Positions 8,184-16,320 of a DNA stretch of 64,000 nucleotides are shown one piece after another; positions within the stretch are counted from its first letter, which is position 1, and each line of letters starts with the position of its first letter. Both the position numbers and the translations under genes were made by a program. This DNA comes from Acidimicrobiia bacterium (lineage in GTDB: Bacteria > Actinomycetota > Acidimicrobiia > Acidimicrobiales > SKKL01): contig JBAYRL010000005.1 of the NCBI GenBank assembly GCA_041676705.1, forward strand, positions 62,001-126,000, written 5' to 3'. A model generated the notes under the pieces. That model was not told the origin of the DNA and did not search any database. It saw only the letters and a list, made by a program, of their open reading frames with translations.

Positions 8184-9193
8184 TGGCCGGGCGAATCGAA
8201 ATAGAGTCGGCACCGGCGAAGTTTCCTCCCGTGATTGATGCAGCCAAGCGCAGCGATGTTCGCCTGGTAACACTGTCACTTCGCCGTAGGGCCAAAGACC
8301 ACCTCGGAACGGTGGCTTTGTGGCTGGCACTTTTGGCCGCGCTCGTGCCTCTAGGTGCGACCATCGGCGTGCTAATCGTAAAAGGGGCTTCGTTGGTGAA
8401 CTGGGGTTTTATCACCGGCGACATTCCAAGTGTCACCGGCCAAACGGTGACCTCGTGTTCTGAAATCACACCAGAGTTTCGAGCCAAATACGGTCTCAGC
8501 TGTGTGTCCCCTAGCCCCGGTATGGGGCCCGCCATTGTGGGTACGTTGCTTTCCACGGGAATCGCTGCGCTACTTGCAATTCCCATTGGCATTCTTGGGG
8601 CGGTCTATCTCAACGAGATCGGCGGACGAGGGCGCATAGCCGTTGTCATCAGATTTTTTGCCGATGTCATGATTGGGGTGCCCTCGATTGTGATGGGCAT
8701 GTTTGTCTTCACCGTTTGGGTCGTGCGATTTGGCACCGAAGGGCGATCGGCTTTCGCTGCTTCTTTGGCCTTAGCGTGTCTGATGCTGCCGATTGTGTTG
8801 CGTAGTTCGGAAGAGATGCTTCGTCTCGTCCCCAATGAGCTTCGCCATGCCAACTTGGCTCTTGGCGGGCGACGTTCACAAGGCGTCTTTGGGGTAGTAC
8901 TACCGGCTGCGTTGCCAGGTTTAGTTTCGGCGTCACTTTTGGCTATTGCTCGTGCTGCTGGCGAAACCGCCCCAGTCATTTTTACGATCGGGGTCACCCA
9001 GTCGCTCAATGCGAGTGCCTTTGGCGAGAACACCACCTTGGCACAACAAATATTCAGCGGTGCGAAATCGGGGCTGCCGTTGGCGAACGAACTGGCTTGG
9101 GGCGCGGCCTTCACGTTAGTGGCGTTGGTATTTGGCCTCAGCTTGTCGGCGCGCGTTGTAACGGCACGTTTTAATCGAAATCTGAAAGGTTGA
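8183..9193 (+). CDS. pstA: PstA phosphate ABC transporter permease
   Basis: 336 residues, longer at the N-terminus than many PstA proteins. Membrane segments begin near residue 45. A periplasmic loop of about 40 residues (near 75-110) contains two cysteines, in TSCSEITPEFRAKYGLSC, that could form a disulfide. The EAA loop reads LRHANLALGGRRSQGVFGVV and is followed by ARAAGETAPVIFTIG, as in PstA. It overlaps pstC by one base and is followed directly by pstB. Confidence 0.94.
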   Translation: MAGRIEIESAPAKFPPVIDAAKRSDVRLVTLSLRRRAKDHLGTVALWLALLAALVPLGATIGVLIVKGASLVNWGFITGDIPSVTGQTVTSCSEITPEFRAKYGLSCVSPSPGMGPAIVGTLLSTGIAALLAIPIGILGAVYLNEIGGRGRIAVVIRFFADVMIGVPSIVMGMFVFTVWVVRFGTEGRSAFAASLALACLMLPIVLRSSEEMLRLVPNELRHANLALGGRRSQGVFGVVLPAALPGLVSASLLAIARAAGETAPVIFTIGVTQSLNASAFGENTTLAQQIFSGAKSGLPLANELAWGAAFTLVALVFGLSLSARVVTARFNRNLKG

Positions 9194-10083
9194 CCTTTTT
9201 GCAAACCACATATTCGGCTCTCGCCAACAAAACATCTCTGGCCATGTCGTCTGTTTCTGCTCCGACTTCGGCCCTCAACCAGACACCTGCTTCACCAACA
9301 CTTCCGGTTGCACCGGTTATCAGCATGAAGAATTTGGCTATCAGCTACGGTGACAAGCTGGCGGTTAGCGATGTGAACCTAAACATTGCCTCTAACCGGA
9401 TTACCGCCATGATCGGACCATCAGGGTGCGGTAAAAGTAGTGTTCTACGTAGCATCAACCGTATGAACGACCTCATTGAAGGCAGCCGAGTCAGCGGAAC
9501 TGTCGCATATCGCGGGGTTGATATCTATGATCCTGTGGTGGAGCCAGTTGAGGTTCGTCGACGAATTGGCATGGTGTTTCAGCGCCCCACCCCATTTCCG
9601 AAATCTATTTATCAAAACGTAGCTTACGGCCTAAAAATCGCTGGAATACGAGACGCCCGTGACGAGCGGGTAGAGCATGCCTTACGTCAGGCGGCGTTGT
9701 GGGATGAGGTGTCGAACCGGCTAAACGAATCTGCTCTGGGGCTCTCAGGTGGACAGCAGCAGCGGCTCTGCATTGCACGAGCGCTTGCGGTTGAACCCGA
9801 CGTCTTGTTGATGGATGAACCGTGTTCGGCGTTGGACCCCATTGCAACAGCCAAAATTGAAGACTTGATGGCCGAGCTTTCAGCGCGACTTACGATTGTG
9901 ATCGTTACACATAATCTTGCTCAAGCTGCCCGTGCCAGCCACGACACCGCGTTTTTAACAACCGAGGTTGATGAACAAGGAAACCGGAGTGGAACGCTGG
10001 TCGAAGCGGGAGCCACCGAACGGCTCTTTGCGCATCCACTTGATGAACGAACCGAGCAATACATTACGGGGAGGTTCGGATGA
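9190..10083 (+). CDS. pstB: PstB phosphate ABC transporter ATPase
   Basis: 297 residues from the first possible TTG; the start is uncertain, because TTG 9199 lies 9 bases behind GAAAGG and ATG 9244 is also possible. The ATPase core starts near residue 47. Walker A is GPSGCGKSS, the signature LSGGQQQRL, Walker B VLLMDEPCSALDP, and the H-loop IVIVTHN. SINRMNDL and FQRPTPFPKSIYQNVAYG are PstB-specific. It energises phosphate import through PstCA. Its stop overlaps the next ATG. Confidence 0.95.
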   Translation: MTFLQTTYSALANKTSLAMSSVSAPTSALNQTPASPTLPVAPVISMKNLAISYGDKLAVSDVNLNIASNRITAMIGPSGCGKSSVLRSINRMNDLIEGSRVSGTVAYRGVDIYDPVVEPVEVRRRIGMVFQRPTPFPKSIYQNVAYGLKIAGIRDARDERVEHALRQAALWDEVSNRLNESALGLSGGQQQRLCIARALAVEPDVLLMDEPCSALDPIATAKIEDLMAELSARLTIVIVTHNLAQAARASHDTAFLTTEVDEQGNRSGTLVEAGATERLFAHPLDERTEQYITGRFG

Positions 10084-11609
10084 GCGACACACATTTAAGG
10101 CATGCATTTGACGAGGAACTAGGCGCCATACATCAGGCAATTGTTGGCTTAGGCAGCGGAGTCGTTGTGGCCATACAGACTGCGACTACGGCGCTTTTGG
10201 CCAACGACTTAGCTGCGGCGCGGCGCCTTATTGAAGGTGACGATGTATTCGACGAAGCCACGGCCGATATTGAAGCGCAATGTTATCGTTTGCTGTCATT
10301 GCGAGGCCCGATGGCGGGTGATCTGCGGGCGGTCATAGTGGCATTAGCGCTGGCCACCGAACTCGAGCGGTGTGGCGATCTGGCTTCGAACATTGCCAAA
10401 ACAGCGCGACGTTTGTTTGATGCCCAGATTCCGCCCAAGCTGCGCGGCATGATTGACCGCATTAGCCAGCTGGCGACCTCACAGTTGCGCTTTGCTCTGG
10501 ATGCCTATATTTCCCAGAACGAGTCAAAGGCGGCGGCGCTCGATGACCTTGACGATGAGATTGATGCCCTGCACCGAGACTTCTTGGAAACAATTTTCGA
10601 TCTGCAGGCAAACGACGAGGTGGATCACCGTGTCGGGGTGCAATTGGCGCTTTTGGGTCGATTTTATGAACGTATTGGTGACCATGCCGTAAACGTCGGT
10701 AACCGAGTGTTGTTTCAGGTGAATGGGTGGACACCAGGTTCAACAATGCCTCGTAGCGATGGACATATACCGGTGCGGTGGCCAGAGGGGGCCGATGCGG
10801 CGGTGACGGTGGAGCGTGGTGTGGTGATGTCAGAAGCGGCCGAGCGGCGCCGGGTAGAGTCATTGCGACGCGATTTTGTAGCCAACATTGGCCATGAATT
10901 AAGGACGCCAGTCGGGGCGTTGATTGTGCTAGCCGAAACGCTACAGATAGAGGTTGAGCAGCTAGCACTTGGTGCCACCGCGGCGACGATCGATCGTTTG
11001 GCAGAGCGGGTCACCCATGAAGCTACAAGGTTGGGGCACACCGTGGATGACCTATTGGAGTTGAGCCGGATAGAGGCAGGTGAACCTTTGGTGTCGCTAC
11101 CAGTGGCAGCGGCCCGGCTGGTTGATGATGCGGTAGCGCGATCTTGGTCGGCGGCCGAGTTGGCGCGAGTGAAAATTGTGGTGAACGTTCCGGCGGTGGA
11201 GCTGGTGGTTGGCGGTGATCGGCGTCAATTGGTATCGGCGCTTACTAACTTGATCGACAACGCTATTAAATATTCAGAAGCAGGTGGAACGGTAGAAATT
11301 CGGGTGCAGGCTAATGGGCCGAACATCGATTTTGTGGTGTGTGACCATGGCATTGGTATCCCAAAGGCTGATCAGGTACGTATTTTCGAGCGCTTCCACC
11401 GGGTTGATCGGGCACGGCGACGTGATACGGGCGGCACAGGGCTGGGGTTAGCGATTGTGCGGCATGTGGCGCTAAACCATTCGGGCACCATTGAGGTTGA
11501 CTCGAGGGAGGGTGAAGGAGCTACGTTCACTTTGTCGATTCCCAGACGAGCTAAAGAGATAATGGCCAGCATGGGTGTGGATGACAACGACGGTGCAAAC
11601 CGTGGGTGA
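10080..11609 (+). CDS. PhoU-histidine kinase fusion protein
   Basis: 509 residues. Residues 1-215 are a complete two-repeat PhoU domain: metal-binding motifs ELERCGD (94-100) and YERIGDH (196-202) mark the two three-helix bundles. After a short linker, residues 255-330 are a HisKA dimerisation domain with phospho-acceptor His272 in NIGHELRTPVG. Residues 375-495 are an HATPase_c domain with NLIDNAIKYSE, DHGIGIP and GTGLGLAIV. No membrane segment is seen. In Mycobacterium and Streptomyces, PhoU and the SenX3/PhoR kinase are separate proteins; here the sensor that reports PstSCAB activity is physically joined to the kinase. It overlaps pstB by 4 bases and the downstream regulator by about 29. 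Confidence 0.93.
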   Translation: MSDTHLRHAFDEELGAIHQAIVGLGSGVVVAIQTATTALLANDLAAARRLIEGDDVFDEATADIEAQCYRLLSLRGPMAGDLRAVIVALALATELERCGDLASNIAKTARRLFDAQIPPKLRGMIDRISQLATSQLRFALDAYISQNESKAAALDDLDDEIDALHRDFLETIFDLQANDEVDHRVGVQLALLGRFYERIGDHAVNVGNRVLFQVNGWTPGSTMPRSDGHIPVRWPEGADAAVTVERGVVMSEAAERRRVESLRRDFVANIGHELRTPVGALIVLAETLQIEVEQLALGATAATIDRLAERVTHEATRLGHTVDDLLELSRIEAGEPLVSLPVAAARLVDDAVARSWSAAELARVKIVVNVPAVELVVGGDRRQLVSALTNLIDNAIKYSEAGGTVEIRVQANGPNIDFVVCDHGIGIPKADQVRIFERFHRVDRARRRDTGGTGLGLAIVRHVALNHSGTIEVDSREGEGATFTLSIPRRAKEIMASMGVDDNDGANRG

Positions 11610-12393
11610 GAAAGCCACCGTGTTTGTTGTCGAAGATGAAGAGTCGTTTGTCGATGCCTTGACGATTGGCTTGGAACACGAAGGTTTTCGGGTGGAAGTA
11701 GCCCGCGATGGGGGTGAGGCGTTACGCCGATTTGAGCAAGTGGCGCCCGATATTGTGCTGTTGGATCTGATGCTGCCCACATTGTCGGGCGTAGATGTGT
11801 GCCGCGAGATCAGGGCTGTGTCATCAGTGCCGATCATCATGGTGACGGCGAAATCCGATGAAATTGACACGGTGGTTGGTCTCGAAGTCGGCGCTGATGA
11901 TTATGTGACCAAGCCTTATCGGATGCGTGAATTGGTGGCGAGAATACGGGCGGTATTGCGACGGCGTGAAGGGCTTGGCGGGGTGGAAGTGCCGGGTGGT
12001 GCTTTAGCGGAGGTGGCCAACGGAAGCGGTTTGGGTGCCGATGCTGACAATTTTGCTGGGGATGATGCTGACGCCCAAGCGTTGGCGTTTGAGGTTGGGG
12101 AGATTCGTCTTGATGTGAGTCGGCATCAGGTGGTGGTGCGCGGCGAAGAGGTCGATTTTCCGCTGAAGGAATTTGAGCTGTTGGCAGCACTTATGGAGCG
12201 AACCGGCCGGGTGGTCCCACGCGATCGTCTAATTCGGTTGGTGTGGGGATACGACTATGTGGGAAACACCAAAACTCTAGATGTTCATATCAAAAGGTTG
12301 CGGGCGAAAATTGAACGTGAGCCATCGAAACCCGAATATGTAGTGACGGTGCGAGGCGTTGGATATCGCTTCGAAAACCCTATTCACAAATAG
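11581..12393 (+). CDS. regX3: RegX3/PhoP-like phosphate response regulator
   Basis: About 270 residues from ATG 11581 (GTG 11575 also possible), starting inside the kinase gene. The receiver domain has VVEDEE, phospho-acceptor Asp62 in IVLLDLMLP and the Lys in DDYVTKPY. An acidic, Gly/Ala/Asp-rich linker of about 45 residues separates it from a winged-helix domain ending VTVRGVGYRF. The linker is longer than usual for RegX3. It is the natural partner of the PhoU-kinase fusion and the best candidate to bind the repeat array before pstS. Confidence 0.92.
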   Translation: MTTTVQTVGEKATVFVVEDEESFVDALTIGLEHEGFRVEVARDGGEALRRFEQVAPDIVLLDLMLPTLSGVDVCREIRAVSSVPIIMVTAKSDEIDTVVGLEVGADDYVTKPYRMRELVARIRAVLRRREGLGGVEVPGGALAEVANGSGLGADADNFAGDDADAQALAFEVGEIRLDVSRHQVVVRGEEVDFPLKEFELLAALMERTGRVVPRDRLIRLVWGYDYVGNTKTLDVHIKRLRAKIEREPSKPEYVVTVRGVGYRFENPIHK

Positions 12394-12397
12394 GTTC

Positions 12398-12411
12398 GCG
12401 GTCGCGACCGC
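12398..12411. repeat. 14-bp perfect palindrome after the phosphate regulator
   Basis: GCGGTCGCGACCGC is perfectly self-complementary and lies 4 bases after the regulator's stop codon. No T-run follows. It may be part of the transcript end or a protein-binding site. The remaining 210 bases before dtd show only a weak PHO-box-like pair (GTTCATT at 12572 and GTTCATG at 12583, 11 bases apart). Confidence 0.4.
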
Positions 12412-12622
12412 TCCAAGCGGAGTAGCTTGATTTGGTCGATGCTGTGGTCGTCGATTTCTGTGGCGGTTCACGACCCTAGTTACAGTTGTATATCGTCAAG
12501 GCCTTGGTTGATATCAAGCGGCCGTCACTGTGAGATCGTCTAACAACCACCTAAGGCTGATGAGCAAAGCTGTTCATTGCATGTTCATGTAGTAACCCCA
12601 ACGCTGTTCTAGGGTTGGGTAA

Positions 12623-13060
12623 ATGCGTGCGTTAGTACAACGAGTGGAGCAGGCCTCGGTTTCCGTCGACGGCGACATTGTGGGTGAAATTGGCCCCGGC
12701 ATGTGTGTACTGGTTGGCGTCACCCACGACGATGACACCGCCAAAGCCGCGAAGCTGGCATCAAAGTTGTGGGGTCTACGTATTTTTGATGACGCCGATG
12801 GGGTAATGAACCGCTCGGTGGAATCGGTTGGGGGCCAAGTGCTGGTGGTGAGCCAATTCACCCTCTACGGTGACACCTCACGTGGGCGGCGACCCACCTG
12901 GATTGCAGCGGCTAAACCTGAAGTGGCCGAGCCGTTGGTGGAAGAGGTTGTGGCGCAGCTGCGAACGCTTGGCGCCAAGGTAGAAACCGGGCGTTTCCGT
13001 ACCGAGATGAAGGTTGCGCTGGTAAATGACGGCCCGGTAACGGTGCTGGTAGAGGTGTGA
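12623..13060 (+). CDS. dtd: D-aminoacyl-tRNA deacylase
   Basis: 145 residues, the usual size for Dtd. MRALVQRVEQASVSVDG at the N-terminus, the catalytic-site motif SQFTLYGD near residue 78 and the C-terminal NDGPVTVLVEV (the Gly-cis-Pro motif) are diagnostic. It removes D-amino acids mischarged on tRNA. It is followed 20-30 bases later by a methyltransferase in the same direction. A weak two-unit PHO-box-like sequence lies about 40 bases upstream. Confidence 0.96.
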   Translation: MRALVQRVEQASVSVDGDIVGEIGPGMCVLVGVTHDDDTAKAAKLASKLWGLRIFDDADGVMNRSVESVGGQVLVVSQFTLYGDTSRGRRPTWIAAAKPEVAEPLVEEVVAQLRTLGAKVETGRFRTEMKVALVNDGPVTVLVEV

Positions 13061-13089
13061 ATTAGCCCGGCCAAGATAGGTTGAGCGCT

Positions 13090-13743
13090 ATGGATGTCCA
13101 ACAATATGAACGAGCTCTGCGCGACTATCTGGTGACGCACAGCACTCCAGCCGATGAGTTGTTTGAAAGCCTACGGGTAGAAACCAAAGAGCGTTTCCCC
13201 GACCGTGCTGGAATGCAAATCAGCCCTGCTCAAGGTGCATTTATGGGACTGATGACACGGCTATTGCAGCCGAAACTAGCCGTTGAGGTTGGAACGTTCA
13301 CGGGGTATTCGTCGTTGAGCGTGGCGCGGGCGTTACCTGAGGGTTCACGGTTGATTTGTTGTGATGTGAGTGACGAGTTCACCGCGGTAGCCAGGGACTA
13401 TTGGAAACGAGCTGGCGTGGACGACAAGGTCGAGTTAATTCTTGGTCCTGCGCTTGAAACGTTGCGGGCACTGCCTGTCGAGCAGCCGATTGATATGGCC
13501 TTTATCGACGCCGACAAGACCAGCTATTTGGCCTACTACGAAGAGCTTTTGGGGCGGATGCGTTCGGGTGGTTTGATCATGGTGGACAACGTGTTGTGGA
13601 GCGGCCGGGTGTTTGACGATTCTGACACCGAAACTTCCACGGTGGCACTACGAGAATTCAACGAATTTGTGGTGGCTGACAGCCGGGTTGAGGTGGCCAT
13701 GTTGCCCTTGGGCGATGGTGTCTCCATGATCCGCAAGCTCTAG
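13090..13743 (+). CDS. Class I SAM-dependent O-methyltransferase
   Basis: About 217 residues from ATG 13090 (TTG 13081 is an alternative). Belongs to the CCoAOMT/catechol O-methyltransferase-like family: VEVGTFTGYSSLSVARAL is the SAM-binding glycine motif, MAFIDADKTSYLAYYEELL contains the metal-binding Asp, and MVDNVLWSGRV supplies the second metal ligand region. It methylates a hydroxyl on a small substrate that cannot be named from sequence. Confidence 0.88.
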   Translation: MDVQQYERALRDYLVTHSTPADELFESLRVETKERFPDRAGMQISPAQGAFMGLMTRLLQPKLAVEVGTFTGYSSLSVARALPEGSRLICCDVSDEFTAVARDYWKRAGVDDKVELILGPALETLRALPVEQPIDMAFIDADKTSYLAYYEELLGRMRSGGLIMVDNVLWSGRVFDDSDTETSTVALREFNEFVVADSRVEVAMLPLGDGVSMIRKL

Positions 13744-13760
13744 AACACCTGCTGGGGCTT

Positions 13761-13776
13761 CCCTATGAGGGGTTTT
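13761..13776 (+). terminator. Weak terminator-like hairpin between convergent genes
   Basis: CCCT-ATG-AGGG followed by GTTTT lies between the methyltransferase and the convergent SMR gene. The stem is only 4 bp, so this is a tentative call. Confidence 0.3.
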
Positions 13777-13783
13777 CCAGGGT

Positions 13784-14149
13784 TTAGCTGCGTCGTCGCG
13801 TTTCCGTGTGGGGCTGAGTGGTTTGTGGGGTTTGTTCGGGGAGAAGTTTCAGCCCGGCTACGGCGGCGATAATGCCGCTAAGGAAGATGATTTTGGCTAG
13901 TGAAACGGTTTCATCACCGGTGGCCATGGTGTAGATCACGGCCAGTGCGGCGCCGATTCCAGTCCATACGACATAGGCGGTACCAATCGGAATGTTTTTC
14001 ACCGCCCAACCCAGGCCGCCCATACTTATTAGCAGCGCCACAGCAAAAATGACGGTGGGAAGGGGCTTACTAAAACCGTTGGAATGGCCAAGTGCCACCG
14101 CCCAAACCGCCTCGAAGATGGCACTTGAAACAAGGATCAACCAGGGCAT
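13784..14149 (-). CDS. SMR-family transporter, second subunit of a pair
   Basis: 121 residues with four hydrophobic helices. The first contains the family's essential glutamate within FEAVWA; the third contains GTAYVVWTGIG. The FE-x-x-WA pattern is closer to SugE/Gdx (guanidinium exporters) than to EmrE. The C-terminus carries a polar extension of about 17 residues rich in Thr/Gln/Arg. It starts 2 bases after the stop of another SMR gene, suggesting an obligate heterodimer in which the two subunits insert with opposite topology. The substrate is an inference. Confidence 0.85.
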   Translation of the reverse strand: MPWLILVSSAIFEAVWAVALGHSNGFSKPLPTVIFAVALLISMGGLGWAVKNIPIGTAYVVWTGIGAALAVIYTMATGDETVSLAKIIFLSGIIAAVAGLKLLPEQTPQTTQPHTETRRRS

Positions 14150-14151
14150 GG

Positions 14152-14472
14152 TTAGCTCACCACCTTTAGACCGATTACCGAACCCACTAGCAGAACGAGC
14201 AGGGAAATTCGGGCCAAGGTGGCGGGTTCTTCACCCTGGTAAATTCCCCACAGGGCGGTGAGTGTGGCACCGACCCCTACCCACACCGAGTAGGCGGTAC
14301 CGGTAGAAATTTCGGTCATAGCAAAAGCCAAACCCGACATGCTGATGGTGAGGGCCACCACAAAAACGCCAACCGCCCGCCAGTTTCTAAAGCCGTTTGA
14401 AGCCGACAGCGCAAGCGCCCAAACTGCTTCAAAGATTCCCGAGAGAATCAGTACGCTCCAATACACGATCAA
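14152..14472 (-). CDS. SMR-family transporter, first subunit of a pair
   Basis: 106 residues, four membrane helices, with FEAVWALALSASNGF (essential Glu, SugE-like Trp) and GTAYSVWVGVG. It is the first gene of a two-gene SMR operon; the partner begins 2 bases downstream. The region upstream (14473-14640) contains a 6-bp hairpin AGATGC-TAG-GCATCT at 14557 but no guanidine riboswitch that I could recognise by eye. Confidence 0.85.
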   Translation of the reverse strand: MIVYWSVLILSGIFEAVWALALSASNGFRNWRAVGVFVVALTISMSGLAFAMTEISTGTAYSVWVGVGATLTALWGIYQGEEPATLARISLLVLLVGSVIGLKVVS

Positions 14473-14644
14473 GGCCCTTTCGAGTCAGTCTTGTCGTGGT
14501 GCGGGTACTGCTCCCTCGTCCGCGAACCCAATAGCCAGGTTCCACTTGAGATGCTAGGCATCTTGGCTGGCGGTGTCACAACCCATGAACGGCTCGTGCC
14601 GCTCTTGTGCTTACCGTGTGTTGTTTAGCGTGGGTTGGGCGGGG

Positions 14645-15109
14645 TCAATTTAGTGCCAGGGTCATTCGATAGTTGGTCATTGCAACGCCGCGGACGGTGG
14701 GAGTGCATTCTTGTTCCGTCACGAATTCGTGGGCTTTGAAAAACTGTCGCGCCGTAATGCTCGCGTGAGTACTTAATCGATCTGCGCCGGAGGCCATAGC
14801 GGTTTCTTTTGCCCAGTTCAGTAGTGCCGAGGCGATGCCCGTTCGTCCGTGGGCGGGGTCGACGTAGAGCATGTCGATGTATCCGTTGGTGGCTACATCG
14901 ATAAACCCGATGACGTGGCCGTCAATCTCGGCCACCTGGGTGTTGGCTTGCTCCCGGGTTTGGTGCCACTCGAGCAGGTCACGATCGTCGTGGGCCCAGG
15001 CGTCGATTTGTTCGGCTGAGTAGTCGTGGCTGGCCTGTTCGCGTATGGCGCGGAGGAAGAGGTGGAGGGTGGCTAAAGCATCTGATTCTGTATAGGAGCG
15101 CAGGTGCAT
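14645..15109 (-). CDS. GNAT-family N-acetyltransferase
   Basis: About 154 residues from the ATG giving MHLRSYTESDALATL, the usual N-terminus of this family; an upstream ATG at 15163 would add 18 poorly fitting residues. Motif A is visible as IDMLYVDPAHGRTGIASALLNWA, the acetyl-CoA pyrophosphate-binding loop. It resembles YafP/ElaA-like acetyltransferases of unknown substrate. It is the last backbone-like gene before the accessory region. Confidence 0.85.
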   Translation of the reverse strand: MHLRSYTESDALATLHLFLRAIREQASHDYSAEQIDAWAHDDRDLLEWHQTREQANTQVAEIDGHVIGFIDVATNGYIDMLYVDPAHGRTGIASALLNWAKETAMASGADRLSTHASITARQFFKAHEFVTEQECTPTVRGVAMTNYRMTLALN

Positions 15110-15309
15110 GGTCCTCGGGGTTCTCGGGCAAGTAATGGAGGTTGTGCCCACGTTAGAGAACACAGCGCATTAAACGATGTTGTCATTGACAAGAGAATTC
15201 AAGGGAAATGACCCCGTTATTCCGACTTAACAGGTCTAACCCGGAATAAGGAAGGTGGTATTCCAGGTTAACCATCGATTGGTGCTGGTCTCCGTAGGAA
15301 GAACCAGGG

Positions 15310-15555
15310 GTGAAATACGAGGCCCGCAACCCACTTTTGTTTGGTTCGGTTGCTCGCGGCAGCGCCACCGCGTCTAGCGACATCGATATTCTGGTGGATA
15401 TAGACCCAGCCGACGGCAACCTTCTCATGCGTGCGTCCGGCTTGCTGGAAGAGACCCGAGACCTCTTCGGGCGCGATGACATCGATATCTTTCCTCCGCA
15501 ACTCTTGAAACGCCCAGTCTCAGAGGCGGCGCTGGCGGAAGCGATTCCGCTTTGA
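15310..15555 (+). pseudogene. MntA-like minimal nucleotidyltransferase, N-terminally truncated
   Basis: 81 codons from GTG 15310. It contains the nucleotidyltransferase signature LFGSVARGSATASSDIDILVDID (the GSx10DxD core) and a C-terminal tail ending VSEAALAEAIPL. Relatives of about 100 residues have some 20 more residues before the LFGS strand. Here an in-frame TAG at 15295 prevents that and the sequence enters at the first beta strand. MntA proteins normally neutralise a HEPN toxin (HepT) encoded next door; no such gene follows. An imperfect inverted repeat (TAACCCGGAATA / TATTCCAGGTTA) lies about 45-75 bases upstream. It looks like the remnant of a toxin-antitoxin pair, although a short functional form cannot be excluded. 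Confidence 0.6.
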
Positions 15556-15637
15556 GCCACCCTCCAAGCTAATTGCGATTTTTTCGAATTTGGTGCACGC
15601 TGCCTAGCCTTGAACGTAACAAACCAAGGAGAGCCAG

Positions 15638-16141
15638 ATGAGTGCAAAAGTTCTCCCATCACATGTATTTACCCCAACGGACGACTTGGAAGAGCGCCAA
15701 GAGCTGAAAGCGCTTGAATCACTGGTTGATAGAATTAAACGCGCACCTATTGAGCCGGAAACCCACGGCCGTGCATATTTGGTGGGGCCAGATGGCAGCA
15801 AGCTAGTGCTTCCTAACCAAGTTTTTGAGGTTATCCGAAATGTGGTTGAGGTAATGACTGAAGGTCAGTCGGTTATTATTGCCCCGGTACACCAGCGGTT
15901 AACTACTCAAGAAGCAGCAGAGTTGTTGGGCATCAGCTGGCCAACCCTTGTAAAACTGCTGGATGAGGGGGAAATTCCATTTGAGCCGCTAGACAGACAC
16001 CGCCGTATTCTTCTCACTGATGTGTTGGCATACCAGCAACAGCTAATGACGAATCGTCGTGAGGCGCTTGATTGCTTGGTTGAAATAAGTGAAGAAGTAG
16101 GCCTTTATGAAAAGACAGCTACACCGCTGAAGACCCGTTAA
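15638..16141 (+). CDS. HTH (excisionase-type) antitoxin of a PIN toxin system
   Basis: 167 residues, preceded by AAGGAGAG. The central part (about 87-130) is a helix-turn-helix of the excisionase/MerR type: LTTQEAAELLGISWPTLVKLLDEGEIPF followed by HRRILLTDVLAYQ. The N-terminal 80 residues are the extended domain found in actinobacterial antitoxins paired with PIN-domain toxins. The next start codon, 5 bases downstream, opens a frame that matches the first 28 residues of such a PIN toxin and then stops. The antitoxin therefore appears intact but orphaned. Confidence 0.75.
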   Translation: MSAKVLPSHVFTPTDDLEERQELKALESLVDRIKRAPIEPETHGRAYLVGPDGSKLVLPNQVFEVIRNVVEVMTEGQSVIIAPVHQRLTTQEAAELLGISWPTLVKLLDEGEIPFEPLDRHRRILLTDVLAYQQQLMTNRREALDCLVEISEEVGLYEKTATPLKTR

Positions 16142-16146
16142 GCACA

Positions 16147-16233
16147 ATGGCGTTTCGGGTGTTTTTCGATACTTGCGTGCTTCACCCGGCCCATCTCAGG
16201 GACACGTTGTTACGTGGTTGGGCAGCACTTTAA
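16147..16233 (+). pseudogene. PIN-domain (VapC-like) toxin, only N-terminal stub left
   Basis: The frame reads MAFRVFFDTCVLHPAHLRD and continues TLLRGWAAL before a TAA. FFDTCVL carries the first catalytic aspartate of the PIN nuclease, and HLRDTLLR is typical of the PIN toxins that accompany this antitoxin type. All other catalytic acidic residues are missing, so the toxin is dead. The rest of the gene seems to have been deleted; the following 87 bases before the convergent gene show no convincing continuation. Confidence 0.7.
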
Positions 16234-16320
16234 TCGGGTAGAAGGCGAACATTTCCGTGGACGCGCTGAATGAATATCACCGATTAGAAGAAGTGTGGGA
16301 GCTTTAAACATTGGTGCTTA

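Noticed and set aside
12572..12589. Second PHO box upstream of dtd (GTTCATT and GTTCATG, 11 bases apart)
   Set aside because: Only two imperfect units and no functional link between dtd and phosphate; noted in the dtd entry but not claimed as a site.
14473..14644. Possible guanidine riboswitch before the SMR pair
   Set aside because: The expected ykkC or mini-ykkC motif order was not found by eye; only a 6-bp hairpin is present. A covariance search would settle it.
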